NCBI GenBank assembly: GCA_943789445.1
Contig: CALSUC010000002.1
Location: 310,001 to 374,000 of the forward strand
Source of the DNA: UBA4575 sp002386945
Lineage (GTDB): Bacteria; Pseudomonadota; Gammaproteobacteria; UBA4575
Reading direction: 5' to 3'
DNA: 64,000 nt
The first letter of the stretch is position 1. Each line of letters begins with the position of its first letter. The position numbers and the translations under genes were made by a program. Of this stretch, positions 53,361-63,133 are shown piece by piece. The notes beneath the pieces were generated by a model, which was not told the origin of the DNA, did not search any database, and saw only the letters and a list, made by a program, of their open reading frames with translations.

Positions 53361-54188
53361 GTGGCTGATCCCATGACGCCAAAGACTTGGCTCGCCCGAC
53401 TTAATCAATTCTTTCTTGGTGAACCTAAGGATCGCCAAGAATTAGTCGAGATCCTGCAGGATGCGCAAGAACGTAATTTGTTCGATTCCAGTGCTTTAAC
53501 CATGATTGAAGGCGCCTTACAGGTGTCTGAAATGCAAGTGCGTGACATTATGATTCCGCGATCGCAAATGGTTGTAGTCGATGAGAAGCTCTCAGTGCAA
53601 GAAATGTTGCCGATTATTATTCAATCTGCACATTCTAGATTTCCAGTTATTGGTGAAAGCCGCGATGAAGTGGTTGGTATTCTGCTGGCAAAAGATTTGC
53701 TGCGTTACTTGGTCGACAGTAATACCGATGAATTTAGTATTCGCGATATTCTACGACCTGCGTATATGTCGCCAGAGAGCAAACGTCTAAATGTATTGCT
53801 TAACGAATTTCGTAAATCAAGTAATCATATGGCGATCATCGTTGATGAATATGGCGGTGTGTCAGGGCTGGTTACGATCGAAGATGTTTTAGAACAGATT
53901 GTTGGTGATATTAGTGATGAGCATGATCTAGCAGAAGACCAATACATCACCTATTCAGAAGAAAAAAAACACGCACTAGTTAAGGGCTTAACCCCGGTTG
54001 AAGACTTCAACGAATTCTTTGAAGTGGCTTTGGCTGAGGATGATTTTGATACCATTGGCGGCCTTATCACTAAGCAATTTGGTCGAGTCCCCAAGAGTGG
54101 TGAAAAGACACAGTACCAAAAATTAATATTTGAAGTTGTACGTGCTGACAGTCGTCGACTGCATTTATTAAAAGTTAGCCGTACGTAG
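53361..54188 (+). CDS. corC: CBS-domain transporter-associated protein CorC/YbeX
   Basis: CorC/YbeX is a cytoplasmic CBS-pair protein linked to magnesium/cobalt efflux and, more recently, ribosome metabolism. The 275-residue protein has two CBS domains (about 70-190: RDIMIPRSQMVVV; SSNHMAIIVDEYGGVSGLVTIED) and a C-terminal CorC/HlyC domain with FGRVPKSGE. It starts at GTG 53361; an ATG at 53373 is an alternative. It precedes lnt, as usual. Confidence 0.94.
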   Translation: MADPMTPKTWLARLNQFFLGEPKDRQELVEILQDAQERNLFDSSALTMIEGALQVSEMQVRDIMIPRSQMVVVDEKLSVQEMLPIIIQSAHSRFPVIGESRDEVVGILLAKDLLRYLVDSNTDEFSIRDILRPAYMSPESKRLNVLLNEFRKSSNHMAIIVDEYGGVSGLVTIEDVLEQIVGDISDEHDLAEDQYITYSEEKKHALVKGLTPVEDFNEFFEVALAEDDFDTIGGLITKQFGRVPKSGEKTQYQKLIFEVVRADSRRLHLLKVSRT

Positions 54189-54199
54189 AGATTGAACTG

Positions 54200-55714
54200 G
54201 TGATTGCTCTGCCAACCAAGTTAATGCAATCACCGTTACTTGCTTTTCCTATCGGTGCCCTTACCGTATTCGCTTTCTCACCATTTAAGCTATGGTGGGT
54301 AGCATTGATTGCAATCGCCGTTCTGCGCTTATTGCATCGTCAACTCCAACGACCTGCCTTAACCGGACTATATTTTGGTTTGGGTTATTTTGGCTTTGGT
54401 ACTTCTTGGGTATTCAATAGTGTGTACGAATTTGGCCAAGCCCCTTGGCCGGTTGCCATTTTAATTACACTCTGTTTTGTAATGGCTCTGAGTCTTTTCA
54501 TGAGTGGCTGCTTGCTGCTGGTGTCGCGACTGGAATCACATTGTCCATCTGCATTAGCGAGTGAGTTAATCTTTATCGCCTTATGGTTGCTCATGGAATG
54601 GCTCAGGGGTTGGTTATTTACTGGTTTCCCTTGGTTATTACTGGGGCATAGCGTAATAGACTCGCCCCTGCAGGGTGTCTTACCGATTTTCGGTACGCTC
54701 GGTGCAAGTGCTGTGATACTGGCTTTGGCCTTATTGCTTTCAGCAGCGCTGCGCGCACTCAGGTGCTCACCGAGAGGATTTAAACTACCCGCAGCGGTCA
54801 GTCTCTTGTTAGTCGGGTTACTATTAGCCCTAGGCCAGCAGCAATGGACTGAAGACGTTACTGGCTCCACTCTTAAAGTGGCTATCATGCAGGGTAATAT
54901 TCCAGTTGAAATGAAATGGTCGCAAGATCGGCGTGCAGAAATCTATGCGGTCTATCTTGAGATGAGCCAACAGCATTTAGACCGTGATGTCATCATCTGG
55001 CCAGAAACGGCTATTCCTACTTATTTTCGTATCGCTGAACGTGACTTTTTAGGAGACTTTCGTAATCAGCTGATCGCTAGTTCAACACAATTGCTCAGCG
55101 GTTCATTTCGATATCAGAAAGAACCAGAAAAAACCTATAATTCAGTAGTCGTGGTTGGTGAAGGGCTACAGAAATACGATAAGCAGCATCTAGTGCCGTT
55201 TGGTGAATATCTACCATTACGATGGGTATTCGATATTTTTCGCCGATTTGTCACCATCCCCATGTCCGATCTAAGCTCAGGAGTAGGGCCGCCATTGTTA
55301 TCTATTGCTGGTATTCCGGTAGGTATTTCAATTTGTTATGAAGCAATCTTTGGTCGTGAGATCATTCGTGCACTACCGCAGGCCCAAATCTTGATTAACG
55401 TAACTAATGATAGTTGGTTTGGAAATTCCTTAGCGCCCCATCAGCATTTGCAAATCGCACGTGTCAGGGCGCGTGAGACAGAACGCTATTTACTGCGTTC
55501 AACCTCGACCGGTATCAGTGCTGTGATCGATCCTATGGGGCGTGTGCTACAGCAAACAGAGCAATTTAAACGGCAAACTTTAACTGCCGAGGTGCAGGCG
55601 CGCAGAGGTCATACACCCTATTCCTATTGGGGGGATTCGGCTATTCTCGTCTTAACGTTAGGGCTTTTAGTGATAGCATTAGGGCCGGCCTCAGGACGTA
55701 CTAAATCAGTCTGA
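54200..55714 (+). CDS. lnt: Apolipoprotein N-acyltransferase
   Basis: Lnt adds the third acyl chain to bacterial lipoproteins in the inner membrane. The 504-residue protein has about six N-terminal membrane segments (to about 210), a periplasmic nitrilase domain with the triad Glu269 (WPETAIP), Lys328 (KYDKQH) and Cys379 (ICYEAIF), and a final membrane segment near 483-500. It starts at GTG 54200, 11 bases after corC. Its products include LptE, encoded at 58296. Confidence 0.97.
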   Translation: MIALPTKLMQSPLLAFPIGALTVFAFSPFKLWWVALIAIAVLRLLHRQLQRPALTGLYFGLGYFGFGTSWVFNSVYEFGQAPWPVAILITLCFVMALSLFMSGCLLLVSRLESHCPSALASELIFIALWLLMEWLRGWLFTGFPWLLLGHSVIDSPLQGVLPIFGTLGASAVILALALLLSAALRALRCSPRGFKLPAAVSLLLVGLLLALGQQQWTEDVTGSTLKVAIMQGNIPVEMKWSQDRRAEIYAVYLEMSQQHLDRDVIIWPETAIPTYFRIAERDFLGDFRNQLIASSTQLLSGSFRYQKEPEKTYNSVVVVGEGLQKYDKQHLVPFGEYLPLRWVFDIFRRFVTIPMSDLSSGVGPPLLSIAGIPVGISICYEAIFGREIIRALPQAQILINVTNDSWFGNSLAPHQHLQIARVRARETERYLLRSTSTGISAVIDPMGRVLQQTEQFKRQTLTAEVQARRGHTPYSYWGDSAILVLTLGLLVIALGPASGRTKSV

Positions 55715-55785
55715 GGTGTAGTAGATAGGCTTTACTCATACTCCAATTAGCCCATAAGCAGCCAAGTAAAAAAAGAATAAGAACT

Positions 55786-58242
55786 ATGGAAGAAAATTAC
55801 CAAGCCAGTCAGATCGAATCAGAGATTCAAACTTACTGGTCAGACAATCAGATATTCAGTGTGACTGAAGATAGCAGCCGAGAGAAGTTCTACTGCTTGA
55901 GTATGTTTCCATACCCTAGTGGTCGCTTGCATATGGGACATGTTCGTAACTACACCATTGGTGATGTTATTAGCCGATATCAACGCATGCTGGGTAAGAA
56001 TGTGATGCAGCCTATGGGTTGGGATTCATTTGGTTTGCCAGCAGAAAATGCAGCGCTTAAGAATAAAGTCGCACCATCACAATGGACTGATGAAAATATT
56101 AGTTATATGCGTGCACAGTTACAGCGCTTGGGCTTTGCTTATGACTGGCAGCGCGAACTGGCAACCTGTAAACCAGATTACTACCGCTGGGAACAATGGT
56201 TATTTACGCGGCTGCTAAAGAAAGGCTTGGTCTACAAGAAAAAAGCGATCGTAAACTGGGATCCAGAAGATCAGACTGTACTCGCTAACGAGCAGGTGAT
56301 CGATGGTCGTGGCTGGCGTTCAGGTGCTTTAGTCGAACGCCGAGAAATCTCGCAGTGGTTCCTAAAGATCACACAGTATGCCGATGAGTTACTCGAAGAT
56401 GTAAAACAACTCGAGGGCTGGCCGGAGCAGGTTCGGACCATGCAGCAGAACTGGATAGGGCGTTCAGAGGGTTTACAGCTGCGGTTTGAAATGGAGGCTG
56501 ATTTCGAAGCGTTGGAAGTGTATACCACACGGCCCGATACCTTGATGGGTGTGACCTATGTCGCGATTGCAGCGGAACATCCAGTAGCGCAGGCAGTAGC
56601 CGCAAATAATGATGAGATTAAAGCCTTCGTTGAGCAATGCCGACAGGGCAAGGTGGCTGAGGCTGATCTCAGTACTATGGAGAAGCTAGGTTGTGCCACC
56701 GGTCTAAACGCCCGTCATCCGGTTACTGGTGAGTTAGTGCCTGTATGGATTGCTAATTTCGTCTTGATCGAATATGGCAGTGGTGCGGTGATGAGTGTGC
56801 CTGCACATGATCAGCGAGACTGGGAGTTTGCGAAAAAGTATGCACTACCGCTAAAGCAGGTCATTACCCCTTTAGACGGCAATGAACATGATATGGCTGA
56901 AGCGGCTTTTTGTGAGCATGGCCAACTGATTAATTCAGTAACATGGAATGGTCTGACCTCAAAGCAAGCCTTTATAGCAATAGCGGAACATGTCGAAGCT
57001 GCTAAACAGGGTGAGCGGCGAGTCAATTATCGTTTGCGTGACTGGGGTATTTCTCGCCAACGCTATTGGGGCTGCCCAATCCCTGTGATCTATTGTGATG
57101 ACTGTGGTGCTGTTCCTGTGCCAGAGTCGGATTTGCCAGTGGAACTGCCAACAGATGTAGTCGTAACTGGTGCGGGCTCACCCTTAGATAAAATGGAATC
57201 CTTTGCTGCGGTCGACTGCCCAGAGTGTGGCAAGACGGCACGTCGCGAAACTGATACCTTCGATACGTTTTTTGAATCAAGTTGGTATTACGCGCGTTAC
57301 TGTTCACAAGATAATAAAGAACAGATGCTAGATGAGCGTGCAAACTACTGGTTACCAGTAGATCAATACGTCGGTGGTATTGAGCATGCCGTCTTACATC
57401 TTTTGTATGCACGCTTTTTTCATAAATTAATGCGTGATGAAGGTCTGGTTGATAGCGACGAACCATTCACCAATTTATTAACACAAGGCATGGTGCTAAA
57501 AGATGGCACTAAGATGTCTAAATCTAAAGGTAATACGGTCGATCCAGAGCAGTTGATTGAAGCCTTTGGTGCTGACACTGTGCGTTTATTCACGATGTTT
57601 GCTGCACCACCAGAGCATTCTTTAGAGTGGGTTGATACGGGTGTTGATGGTGCCGCTAGATTCTTGAAGAAACTATGGCGCTTTGTCTATCAGTTTGTGC
57701 AGGAAGACATAGTTGAAATAAAGACACCAAAACAACAAGACTTAAACGTAAAGCAAAAAGAGTTGCGTCGAAAAGTACACCTGACAATTGCTAAGGTCAG
57801 TGATGATTTTGATCGTCGCTATACGTTTAATACCTCGATTGCAGCCAATATGGAGCTGCTCAATGAAATGACTAGTTATCCGTTGTCAGATCAACAGGAC
57901 CGGAAGGTGATCGGTGAAGGTATTCAAGCATTGGTTTTGATGTTGGCACCTATAGTCCCACATATCTGTACCCAGTTATGGCGTGAGCTAGGTCAGCAAC
58001 AGGCACTAGAAGATGCTGCCTGGCCAGTTAGCCTGGATGAGGCGCTGGTGCAGGATAGTTTTGAACTAATCGTGCAGGTCAATGGTAAGCTTCGGGACAA
58101 GATTTCAATAGCAGCGGATGCCGATCAGGCGACAATTGAAGCAACTGCGCTGGCGAGTGAAAAGATACAAAGTTTTATCGAAGGCAAGACCTTACGTAAG
58201 GTTATTGTGGTGAAAAATAAGCTAGTCAATATTGTGGTTTAA
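55786..58242 (+). CDS. leuS: Leucyl-tRNA synthetase
   Basis: LeuS charges tRNA-Leu and edits mischarged products. The 818-residue class I enzyme has HMGH at 49-52 (PYPSGRLHMGHVRNYT), the editing CP1 domain with YTTRPDTLMGVTYVAIAAEHP and the key aspartate in VPAHDQRDW, KMSKSKGN in the C-terminal half, and the anticodon-binding helical domain. It is somewhat shorter than E. coli (860). lptE follows, as in other gammaproteobacteria. Confidence 0.98.
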   Translation: MEENYQASQIESEIQTYWSDNQIFSVTEDSSREKFYCLSMFPYPSGRLHMGHVRNYTIGDVISRYQRMLGKNVMQPMGWDSFGLPAENAALKNKVAPSQWTDENISYMRAQLQRLGFAYDWQRELATCKPDYYRWEQWLFTRLLKKGLVYKKKAIVNWDPEDQTVLANEQVIDGRGWRSGALVERREISQWFLKITQYADELLEDVKQLEGWPEQVRTMQQNWIGRSEGLQLRFEMEADFEALEVYTTRPDTLMGVTYVAIAAEHPVAQAVAANNDEIKAFVEQCRQGKVAEADLSTMEKLGCATGLNARHPVTGELVPVWIANFVLIEYGSGAVMSVPAHDQRDWEFAKKYALPLKQVITPLDGNEHDMAEAAFCEHGQLINSVTWNGLTSKQAFIAIAEHVEAAKQGERRVNYRLRDWGISRQRYWGCPIPVIYCDDCGAVPVPESDLPVELPTDVVVTGAGSPLDKMESFAAVDCPECGKTARRETDTFDTFFESSWYYARYCSQDNKEQMLDERANYWLPVDQYVGGIEHAVLHLLYARFFHKLMRDEGLVDSDEPFTNLLTQGMVLKDGTKMSKSKGNTVDPEQLIEAFGADTVRLFTMFAAPPEHSLEWVDTGVDGAARFLKKLWRFVYQFVQEDIVEIKTPKQQDLNVKQKELRRKVHLTIAKVSDDFDRRYTFNTSIAANMELLNEMTSYPLSDQQDRKVIGEGIQALVLMLAPIVPHICTQLWRELGQQQALEDAAWPVSLDEALVQDSFELIVQVNGKLRDKISIAADADQATIEATALASEKIQSFIEGKTLRKVIVVKNKLVNIVV

Positions 58243-58295
58243 AGGCATGCTGAGATGCTGTCTTTATCGCTTATAGAATGAATAAGGAATTTATT

Positions 58296-58796
58296 GTGAA
58301 AACTGCTTTTCGAGTTATCTCTGTGTTAGCACTCATTAGTTTACTTATGGCTTGTGGCTTTCAGCCTGCGGGCAAGGTTAAGCTCGATGCAAGGTTTGCT
58401 AAGACCCATATCTATACGCTTAGCAATGCTGCGATTATGGTTGATTTACTGCAACGGCAATTCCAAGAGAATAAATTCCCGTTGGTCGATCAGACACAGG
58501 CATCGATTATCATCAATGTACTCAATGAGAAAACTAGTAAGCGTATTCTGTCGGTAGACTCGGATGGTAAAGCACGTATGTATGAGCTTGAGTTGGTCGT
58601 TGGTATTGCAGTGAAAGATGCCGAGGGCAAGAATTTATTGCCTAATCAAAATATAAAGCTCAGCCGCGAATTCTTATTTGATATCAATTCAGTCTTAGGT
58701 AAATCGAGTGAAGAGCAGGAGATTTATACTGAGATGCGAAATGATGCCGCGCGCTTGATTATGCGTCGTCTACAAGCCTTAAGTGTGGCTAACTAA
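58296..58796 (+). CDS. lptE: LPS-assembly lipoprotein LptE
   Basis: LptE plugs the LptD barrel and helps insert lipopolysaccharide in the outer membrane. The start is GTG 58296, because AAGGAA (58284-58289) lies six bases before it; the ATG at 58278 has no ribosome site. The resulting 166-residue precursor has a short signal peptide with lipobox LMAC (Cys20) followed by GFQPAG; LptE proteins typically read CGFxLRG here. The position between leuS and holA supports the name, though the sequence is poorly conserved. Its stop overlaps the converging gene by four bases. Confidence 0.88.
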   Translation: MKTAFRVISVLALISLLMACGFQPAGKVKLDARFAKTHIYTLSNAAIMVDLLQRQFQENKFPLVDQTQASIIINVLNEKTSKRILSVDSDGKARMYELELVVGIAVKDAEGKNLLPNQNIKLSREFLFDINSVLGKSSEEQEIYTEMRNDAARLIMRRLQALSVAN

Positions 58797-59665
58797 CCAC
58801 TACCAACAATCTTTGCGATGGCTGCTGAATCCAGTTCGCCATCGCCTTGCTCAAGTAGTTTTTGCAGCAATTCAGATGCTAAGATAGCCCCAGGTAAATC
58901 GATCTGATTGGCCTTAGCACTGTCTAGGGCGATGCCTAGATCCTTTGCATGTAAATGAGTTTTAAAACCAGGCTCATAGTTCTGTTCGAGCATGCGTTGT
59001 CCATGTAGCTCAAGTACTCGGCTATAGGCAAAACCACCTAGTAAAGCCTCTCTCACCTTGGCCGGATCGACATCAGCACTTTGTGCCAATAAATAAGCTT
59101 CCGCCACTGCATTCATAGTCTGTGCTGCTAGGATTTGGTTGCAGGCTTTAGCGATCTGGCCGGCGCCATTATCGCCTATATGTACGATATTACTGCCCAT
59201 AGCGGCAAACACAGCTTGAGCGCGTGTAAAGTCTATCGTACTGCCGCCCACCATAATTGAGAGCGTGCCATTAATAGCGCCGATCTCACCCCCCGAAACA
59301 GGGGCATCTAAGAGGCTTGCTTGCTTTGCCTCAAGCTGGTTAGCAAGGCGTTTAGTGACCTCGGCTGAGATCGTACTCATGTCGATAACTAAGGCACCAG
59401 GCCTGATGCCGTGAATTACCCCTGAAGGGCCAGTTAAGACCTCCTCTACATCACTACTATCTGAGACGCAGCTAATAATGATATCGACCGTTGAGGCGAG
59501 TTCTGAGGGGCTTGCATAAGACTGAACGTTAGCTAGACCTAATTCATCTAACTGGGCTTGGCGGCGAGCGTAGACCGACAGTGAAAAGCCAGCACGCTGG
59601 AGGTTATGCATCATGGGTTTTCCCATAATACCAGGACCGATAAAGCCGATACGTTCTGTGTGCAT
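58793..59665 (-). CDS. NAD(P)-dependent beta-hydroxyacid dehydrogenase (GarR/GlxR-like)
   Basis: The 290-residue enzyme belongs to the beta-hydroxyacid dehydrogenase family (tartronate semialdehyde reductase, 3-hydroxyisobutyrate dehydrogenase). It has the Rossmann loop GFIGPGIMGKPMMHNL, the substrate motif DAPVSGGEIGA and the catalytic-lysine region GQIAKACNQILAA. The start at ATG 59665 (MHTERIGFIG) is preferred; a longer frame adds 27 residues unlike the family. 2-hydroxy-3-oxopropionate reductase is the most likely activity, but no glyoxylate or glycerate genes are nearby. It interrupts the usual lptE-holA adjacency on the opposite strand. Confidence 0.85.
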   Translation of the reverse strand: MHTERIGFIGPGIMGKPMMHNLQRAGFSLSVYARRQAQLDELGLANVQSYASPSELASTVDIIISCVSDSSDVEEVLTGPSGVIHGIRPGALVIDMSTISAEVTKRLANQLEAKQASLLDAPVSGGEIGAINGTLSIMVGGSTIDFTRAQAVFAAMGSNIVHIGDNGAGQIAKACNQILAAQTMNAVAEAYLLAQSADVDPAKVREALLGGFAYSRVLELHGQRMLEQNYEPGFKTHLHAKDLGIALDSAKANQIDLPGAILASELLQKLLEQGDGELDSAAIAKIVGSG

Positions 59666-59799
59666 GCCAATATAACCTTTAAAATAACTGTGGGGCCTAG
59701 CTCTGATCCCTGCCGGAAGTGCTAAAAAAGCGAGGATATTCACCAAGAAAGGCCTATAATAACTAAATATAAAGCATAACGCAGAAGACGGAATACTAT

Positions 59800-60786
59800 T
59801 TGGAGCTGAAGCCTCAACAACTCACTGACCACCTCAGTCAGACCCTGTTACCAATCTATATGGTATCGGGTGAAGAGCCATTGCAGATTGATGAAGCGCT
59901 GCAGTTGCTTCGATGTAGGGCCTTTGACCTCGGTCATCAAGAGCGGCAGAGCTATCATGCTGAGCGCAGTTTTGACTGGTCACTGCTGCTCAGTGAAACA
60001 ACCAATCTATCCTTATTTAGTCAGAAGAAACTCATCGAATTAAACATTCCCAGTGGTAAGCCGGGGACGGTCGGTAGTAAAGCGCTGGTCGAGTATTGCC
60101 AGAATCTACCAGAAGATGTAGTGCTGTTGATCCGTGGCGGTAAGATCGAAAAGAATGCCCTTAAATCTAAATGGGTACAAAGCATTAGCCAGGCTGGTGC
60201 ACACCTACGGGTTTGGCCATTAAAGGCAAATGAGTTGGTGGCATGGGTGCAAGCGCGTCTACAAATAGAAGGATTACAAGCAGAGCGAGCGACTGCTGAA
60301 TATATTGCCTCTAGGGCGGAAGGTAATATGCTGGCAGCGGCACAAGAGATTGAAAAGTTGGCCCTGCTACAGCTGAGTGCAGAGGGCTCGGCACAGGCCG
60401 ATGTCTGGATGGAGGATCAAAACAAGTTCACTGTATTTGATCTGGTCGATGCCATACTCGCTGGCAGTCGTGGCAAGGTGGTGCATGTATTAAAGCAACT
60501 GCAAGCACAGTCCTTAGCACCGAATCTAGTCCTCTGGGGATTGGCTGAGCTAGTTCGTGCATTAAGCTATAACGCGCCTGGTGCAGACCGCTCTGCTAAT
60601 GCTGCACATAATGCGTTTACCTATAGCAAGCGAGATGCCTTGCGCATGCAGGCACGCAAGTATAAGCCAGCTCAATTGGAAGCCTTGTTAGCGAAGTGTG
60701 CCGAGACTGATCAGATGATCAAAGGGCGGGCCAGCGGTGAGCCATGGCAAGGATTTACACAAATAGCGCTTAAGTTAGCGCGTTGA
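59800..60786 (+). CDS. holA: DNA polymerase III subunit delta
   Basis: HolA opens the sliding clamp in the clamp loader. The 328-residue protein starts at a TTG at 59800; the following residues ELKPQQLTDHLSQTLLPIYMVSG line up with the family N-terminus, and no ATG fits. It has the GEEPLQIDE segment and C-terminal helical collar. A -10-like TATAAT lies at 59755-59760. The stop TGA overlaps a TTG that could lengthen proA. Confidence 0.93.
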   Translation: MELKPQQLTDHLSQTLLPIYMVSGEEPLQIDEALQLLRCRAFDLGHQERQSYHAERSFDWSLLLSETTNLSLFSQKKLIELNIPSGKPGTVGSKALVEYCQNLPEDVVLLIRGGKIEKNALKSKWVQSISQAGAHLRVWPLKANELVAWVQARLQIEGLQAERATAEYIASRAEGNMLAAAQEIEKLALLQLSAEGSAQADVWMEDQNKFTVFDLVDAILAGSRGKVVHVLKQLQAQSLAPNLVLWGLAELVRALSYNAPGADRSANAAHNAFTYSKRDALRMQARKYKPAQLEALLAKCAETDQMIKGRASGEPWQGFTQIALKLAR

Positions 60787-60803
60787 AGGGTGTCAGAGGA
60801 CTT

Positions 60804-62087
60804 ATGGACGTGGAAACAGAAATGACAGAGCAGACCTTAGCGGCGTATATGCTTACTCTGGGTGAGCAGGCAAAAGCTGCAGCACGAGCTATGGCGATGG
60901 CTTCTAGTGAAAGTAAGAATCAAGTGTTATTAACACTAGCAGAGCGTATCGAAACTGAGGCCGAAATGCTGATTGCTGAGAATCACTTGGATCTTGATGC
61001 AGGCAAAGCGAATGGCTTAGATGCTGCACTGTTGGATCGTTTGGAACTTAATCCAGCACGTATTGTGGGGATGGCTGATGGCCTACGCCAAGTGGCTGGC
61101 TTAGCCGATCCAGTTGGACAGGTGTCCAACTCTGCGGTGCGTCCTTCTGGTATTGAAGTCGGTCAGATGCGAGTGCCTTTAGGGGTTATTGGTATTATCT
61201 ATGAATCACGTCCTAATGTGACAGCTGATGCTGCTGGCCTATGTTTGAAGTCTGGCAATGCCGCCATTTTACGCGGTGGCTCTGAGGCAATACATTCGAA
61301 CCAAGCCATAGGTAAGTTGATTCAAGAATCATTAGCCGCAGTGGGTTTGCCTGCAGCGGCGGTACAGGTGGTAGCAACCACTGATCGTGAAGCCGTACGT
61401 CATCTGATTCAGATGCAGGAATATGTCAGTGTTATTGTGCCACGTGGTGGTAAAGGGCTGATTGAACGTGTCAGTCGCGAGGCAACTATCCCAGTAATAA
61501 AGCACTTAGATGGCAACTGCCATGTCTATGTCGATGCTGATGCAGACCTAGATAAGGCCTTGGCGATTGCAGTTAATGCTAAGACGCATCGCTTTGGTGT
61601 CTGTAATGCGATGGAAACATTACTGCTGCATAAAAATATTGCTGCCACTCTACTGCCTAATTTGCAGAAAGCGTACGAAAAATTTGATGTTGAACTGCGT
61701 GGATGTGCCCTTAGTCAGGGGTTGGTTCAAGGGCTCACTAATGCCGTCGAAGCCGATTGGGAAACAGAGTATTTAGCCCCCATTCTAGCGGTTAAAATCG
61801 TTGAAGATCTGGCTCAGGCTATCGATCACATCGAACACTACGGCTCTCATCATACGGATGCGATTGTTACTGAGAACTATACAACGGCACGTCGTTTTAT
61901 TGGTGCCGTCGACTCCAGTTCAGTTATGGTGAATGCGTCAACTCGTTTTGCCGATGGCTATGAATATGGCTTGGGCGCTGAGATCGGAATCAGTACTGAT
62001 AAATTGCATGCGCGGGGTCCAGTGGGTTTAGAAGGCCTGACTACGCAGAAGTATGTTGTCTATGGTTCAGGCAATATACGTGAGTAA
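60804..62087 (+). CDS. proA: Gamma-glutamyl phosphate reductase
   Basis: ProA reduces glutamyl-5-phosphate to the semialdehyde in proline synthesis. The start is ATG 60804 with AGAGGA just before it; a TTG at 60783 and an ATG at 60822 are alternatives. The 427-residue protein has the GVIGIIYESRPNVTADAA segment, the PRGGKGLI motif, and catalytic Cys267 in HRFGVCNAMETLL. proB is not in the window. The gene lies between holA and nadD, likely one transcription unit. Confidence 0.96.
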   Translation: MDVETEMTEQTLAAYMLTLGEQAKAAARAMAMASSESKNQVLLTLAERIETEAEMLIAENHLDLDAGKANGLDAALLDRLELNPARIVGMADGLRQVAGLADPVGQVSNSAVRPSGIEVGQMRVPLGVIGIIYESRPNVTADAAGLCLKSGNAAILRGGSEAIHSNQAIGKLIQESLAAVGLPAAAVQVVATTDREAVRHLIQMQEYVSVIVPRGGKGLIERVSREATIPVIKHLDGNCHVYVDADADLDKALAIAVNAKTHRFGVCNAMETLLLHKNIAATLLPNLQKAYEKFDVELRGCALSQGLVQGLTNAVEADWETEYLAPILAVKIVEDLAQAIDHIEHYGSHHTDAIVTENYTTARRFIGAVDSSSVMVNASTRFADGYEYGLGAEIGISTDKLHARGPVGLEGLTTQKYVVYGSGNIRE

Positions 62088-62116
62088 CCAAGAAAGATCG
62101 CCATTGCGGAGTGTGT

Positions 62117-62770
62117 GTGACTAAGCGCCAACAATATATAGGCGTCCTCGGAGGGTCGTTCGACCCAATACATTTTGGTCATATTAAACCCTGTATGGAA
62201 GTCGCTAGTCGCTATGGTTTAGATCAGGTGCGATTGTTGCCATGTAAAGTATCACCATTCAAGCAACAAACTTTTGCTTCGGACGAACAGCGCTGGCAGA
62301 TGGTGAACATGGTCGCATCTAATAGTGAAGTCTTTCAGGCGGACCGGCGTGAGTTAGATCGAGTAGAGCCATCTTTTAGCGTGCTGACGTTGAGAGAAAT
62401 GGCTGATGAAGAACCTAATAAAGATAAGCTATTCTGGATATTAGGAATGGATGCCTTGATTGGTTTTCCGCATTGGCATCTTGCAACAGAAATCATGCAG
62501 TACTGTCATGTCTTAGTCTTGCGCCGCCCTGGGTATGAATTGCCCTTAGACGGTGATGTGCGAACTTGGCTGGATCAGTACCTATGTGAGGACTTCCAGG
62601 AACTGGAAAGCACTATGTATGGTCATATTTATATGACTGATATTGAGATGTTAGATATCTCTTCCACTGAAATACGAGAGATGATTAAAAAAGATGAACA
62701 ACCACGATTTAAGATGCCAGGGGGTATCTGGAATTATATTAAACGCAATCAGTTATATCTTAATGATTAA
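62117..62770 (+). CDS. nadD: Nicotinate-nucleotide adenylyltransferase
   Basis: NadD makes deamido-NAD from nicotinate mononucleotide and ATP. GTG at 62117 is chosen because GGAG (62108-62111) lies five bases before it; a GTG at 62111 overlaps that site. The 217-residue protein has the nucleotidyltransferase motif GSFDPIHFGH, the FWILGMDALIGFPHW segment, and the C-terminal ISSTEIRE motif that binds the phosphates. Confidence 0.95.
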   Translation: MTKRQQYIGVLGGSFDPIHFGHIKPCMEVASRYGLDQVRLLPCKVSPFKQQTFASDEQRWQMVNMVASNSEVFQADRRELDRVEPSFSVLTLREMADEEPNKDKLFWILGMDALIGFPHWHLATEIMQYCHVLVLRRPGYELPLDGDVRTWLDQYLCEDFQELESTMYGHIYMTDIEMLDISSTEIREMIKKDEQPRFKMPGGIWNYIKRNQLYLND

Positions 62771-62784
62771 CGCTAGGAGCACAT

Positions 62785-63129
62785 GTGAAACCTGAAAACG
62801 TACTGGAGTTGGTTAATGAGGCCTTGGCCGATGTAAAGGCCAATGATGTAATTGCAATTGACGTCAGAAAAAAAATTAATGTCACCGATATCATGGTAGT
62901 TGCCAGCGGCACTTCTGACCGCCATGTTCAAGCATTAGCTAATAGTGTGGTTGAAACAGCAAAGAAGAAGGGTGTTAGCATTATTGGGGTTGAACGTGAT
63001 CGCGCTTGGGTGCTGATTGACCTCTATGATGTTGTTGTCCACATTATGTTGCCTGAGACACGTGAGTTCTACGAACTAGAAAAGCTTTGGCAGGTCGACC
63101 GATCTGCTGAGTTATCAACACCTGCTTAA
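62785..63129 (+). CDS. rsfS: Ribosomal silencing factor RsfS
   Basis: RsfS binds L14 and blocks subunit joining during starvation. The 114-residue protein starts at GTG 62785 after TAGGAG, and has the family core VVASGTSDRHVQALANSV and GVERDRAWVLIDLYDVVVH(I/V)M. It lies between nadD and rlmH, the standard order. The target L14 is encoded at 35241 in this window. Confidence 0.96.
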   Translation: MKPENVLELVNEALADVKANDVIAIDVRKKINVTDIMVVASGTSDRHVQALANSVVETAKKKGVSIIGVERDRAWVLIDLYDVVVHIMLPETREFYELEKLWQVDRSAELSTPA

Positions 63130-63133
63130 ATGG

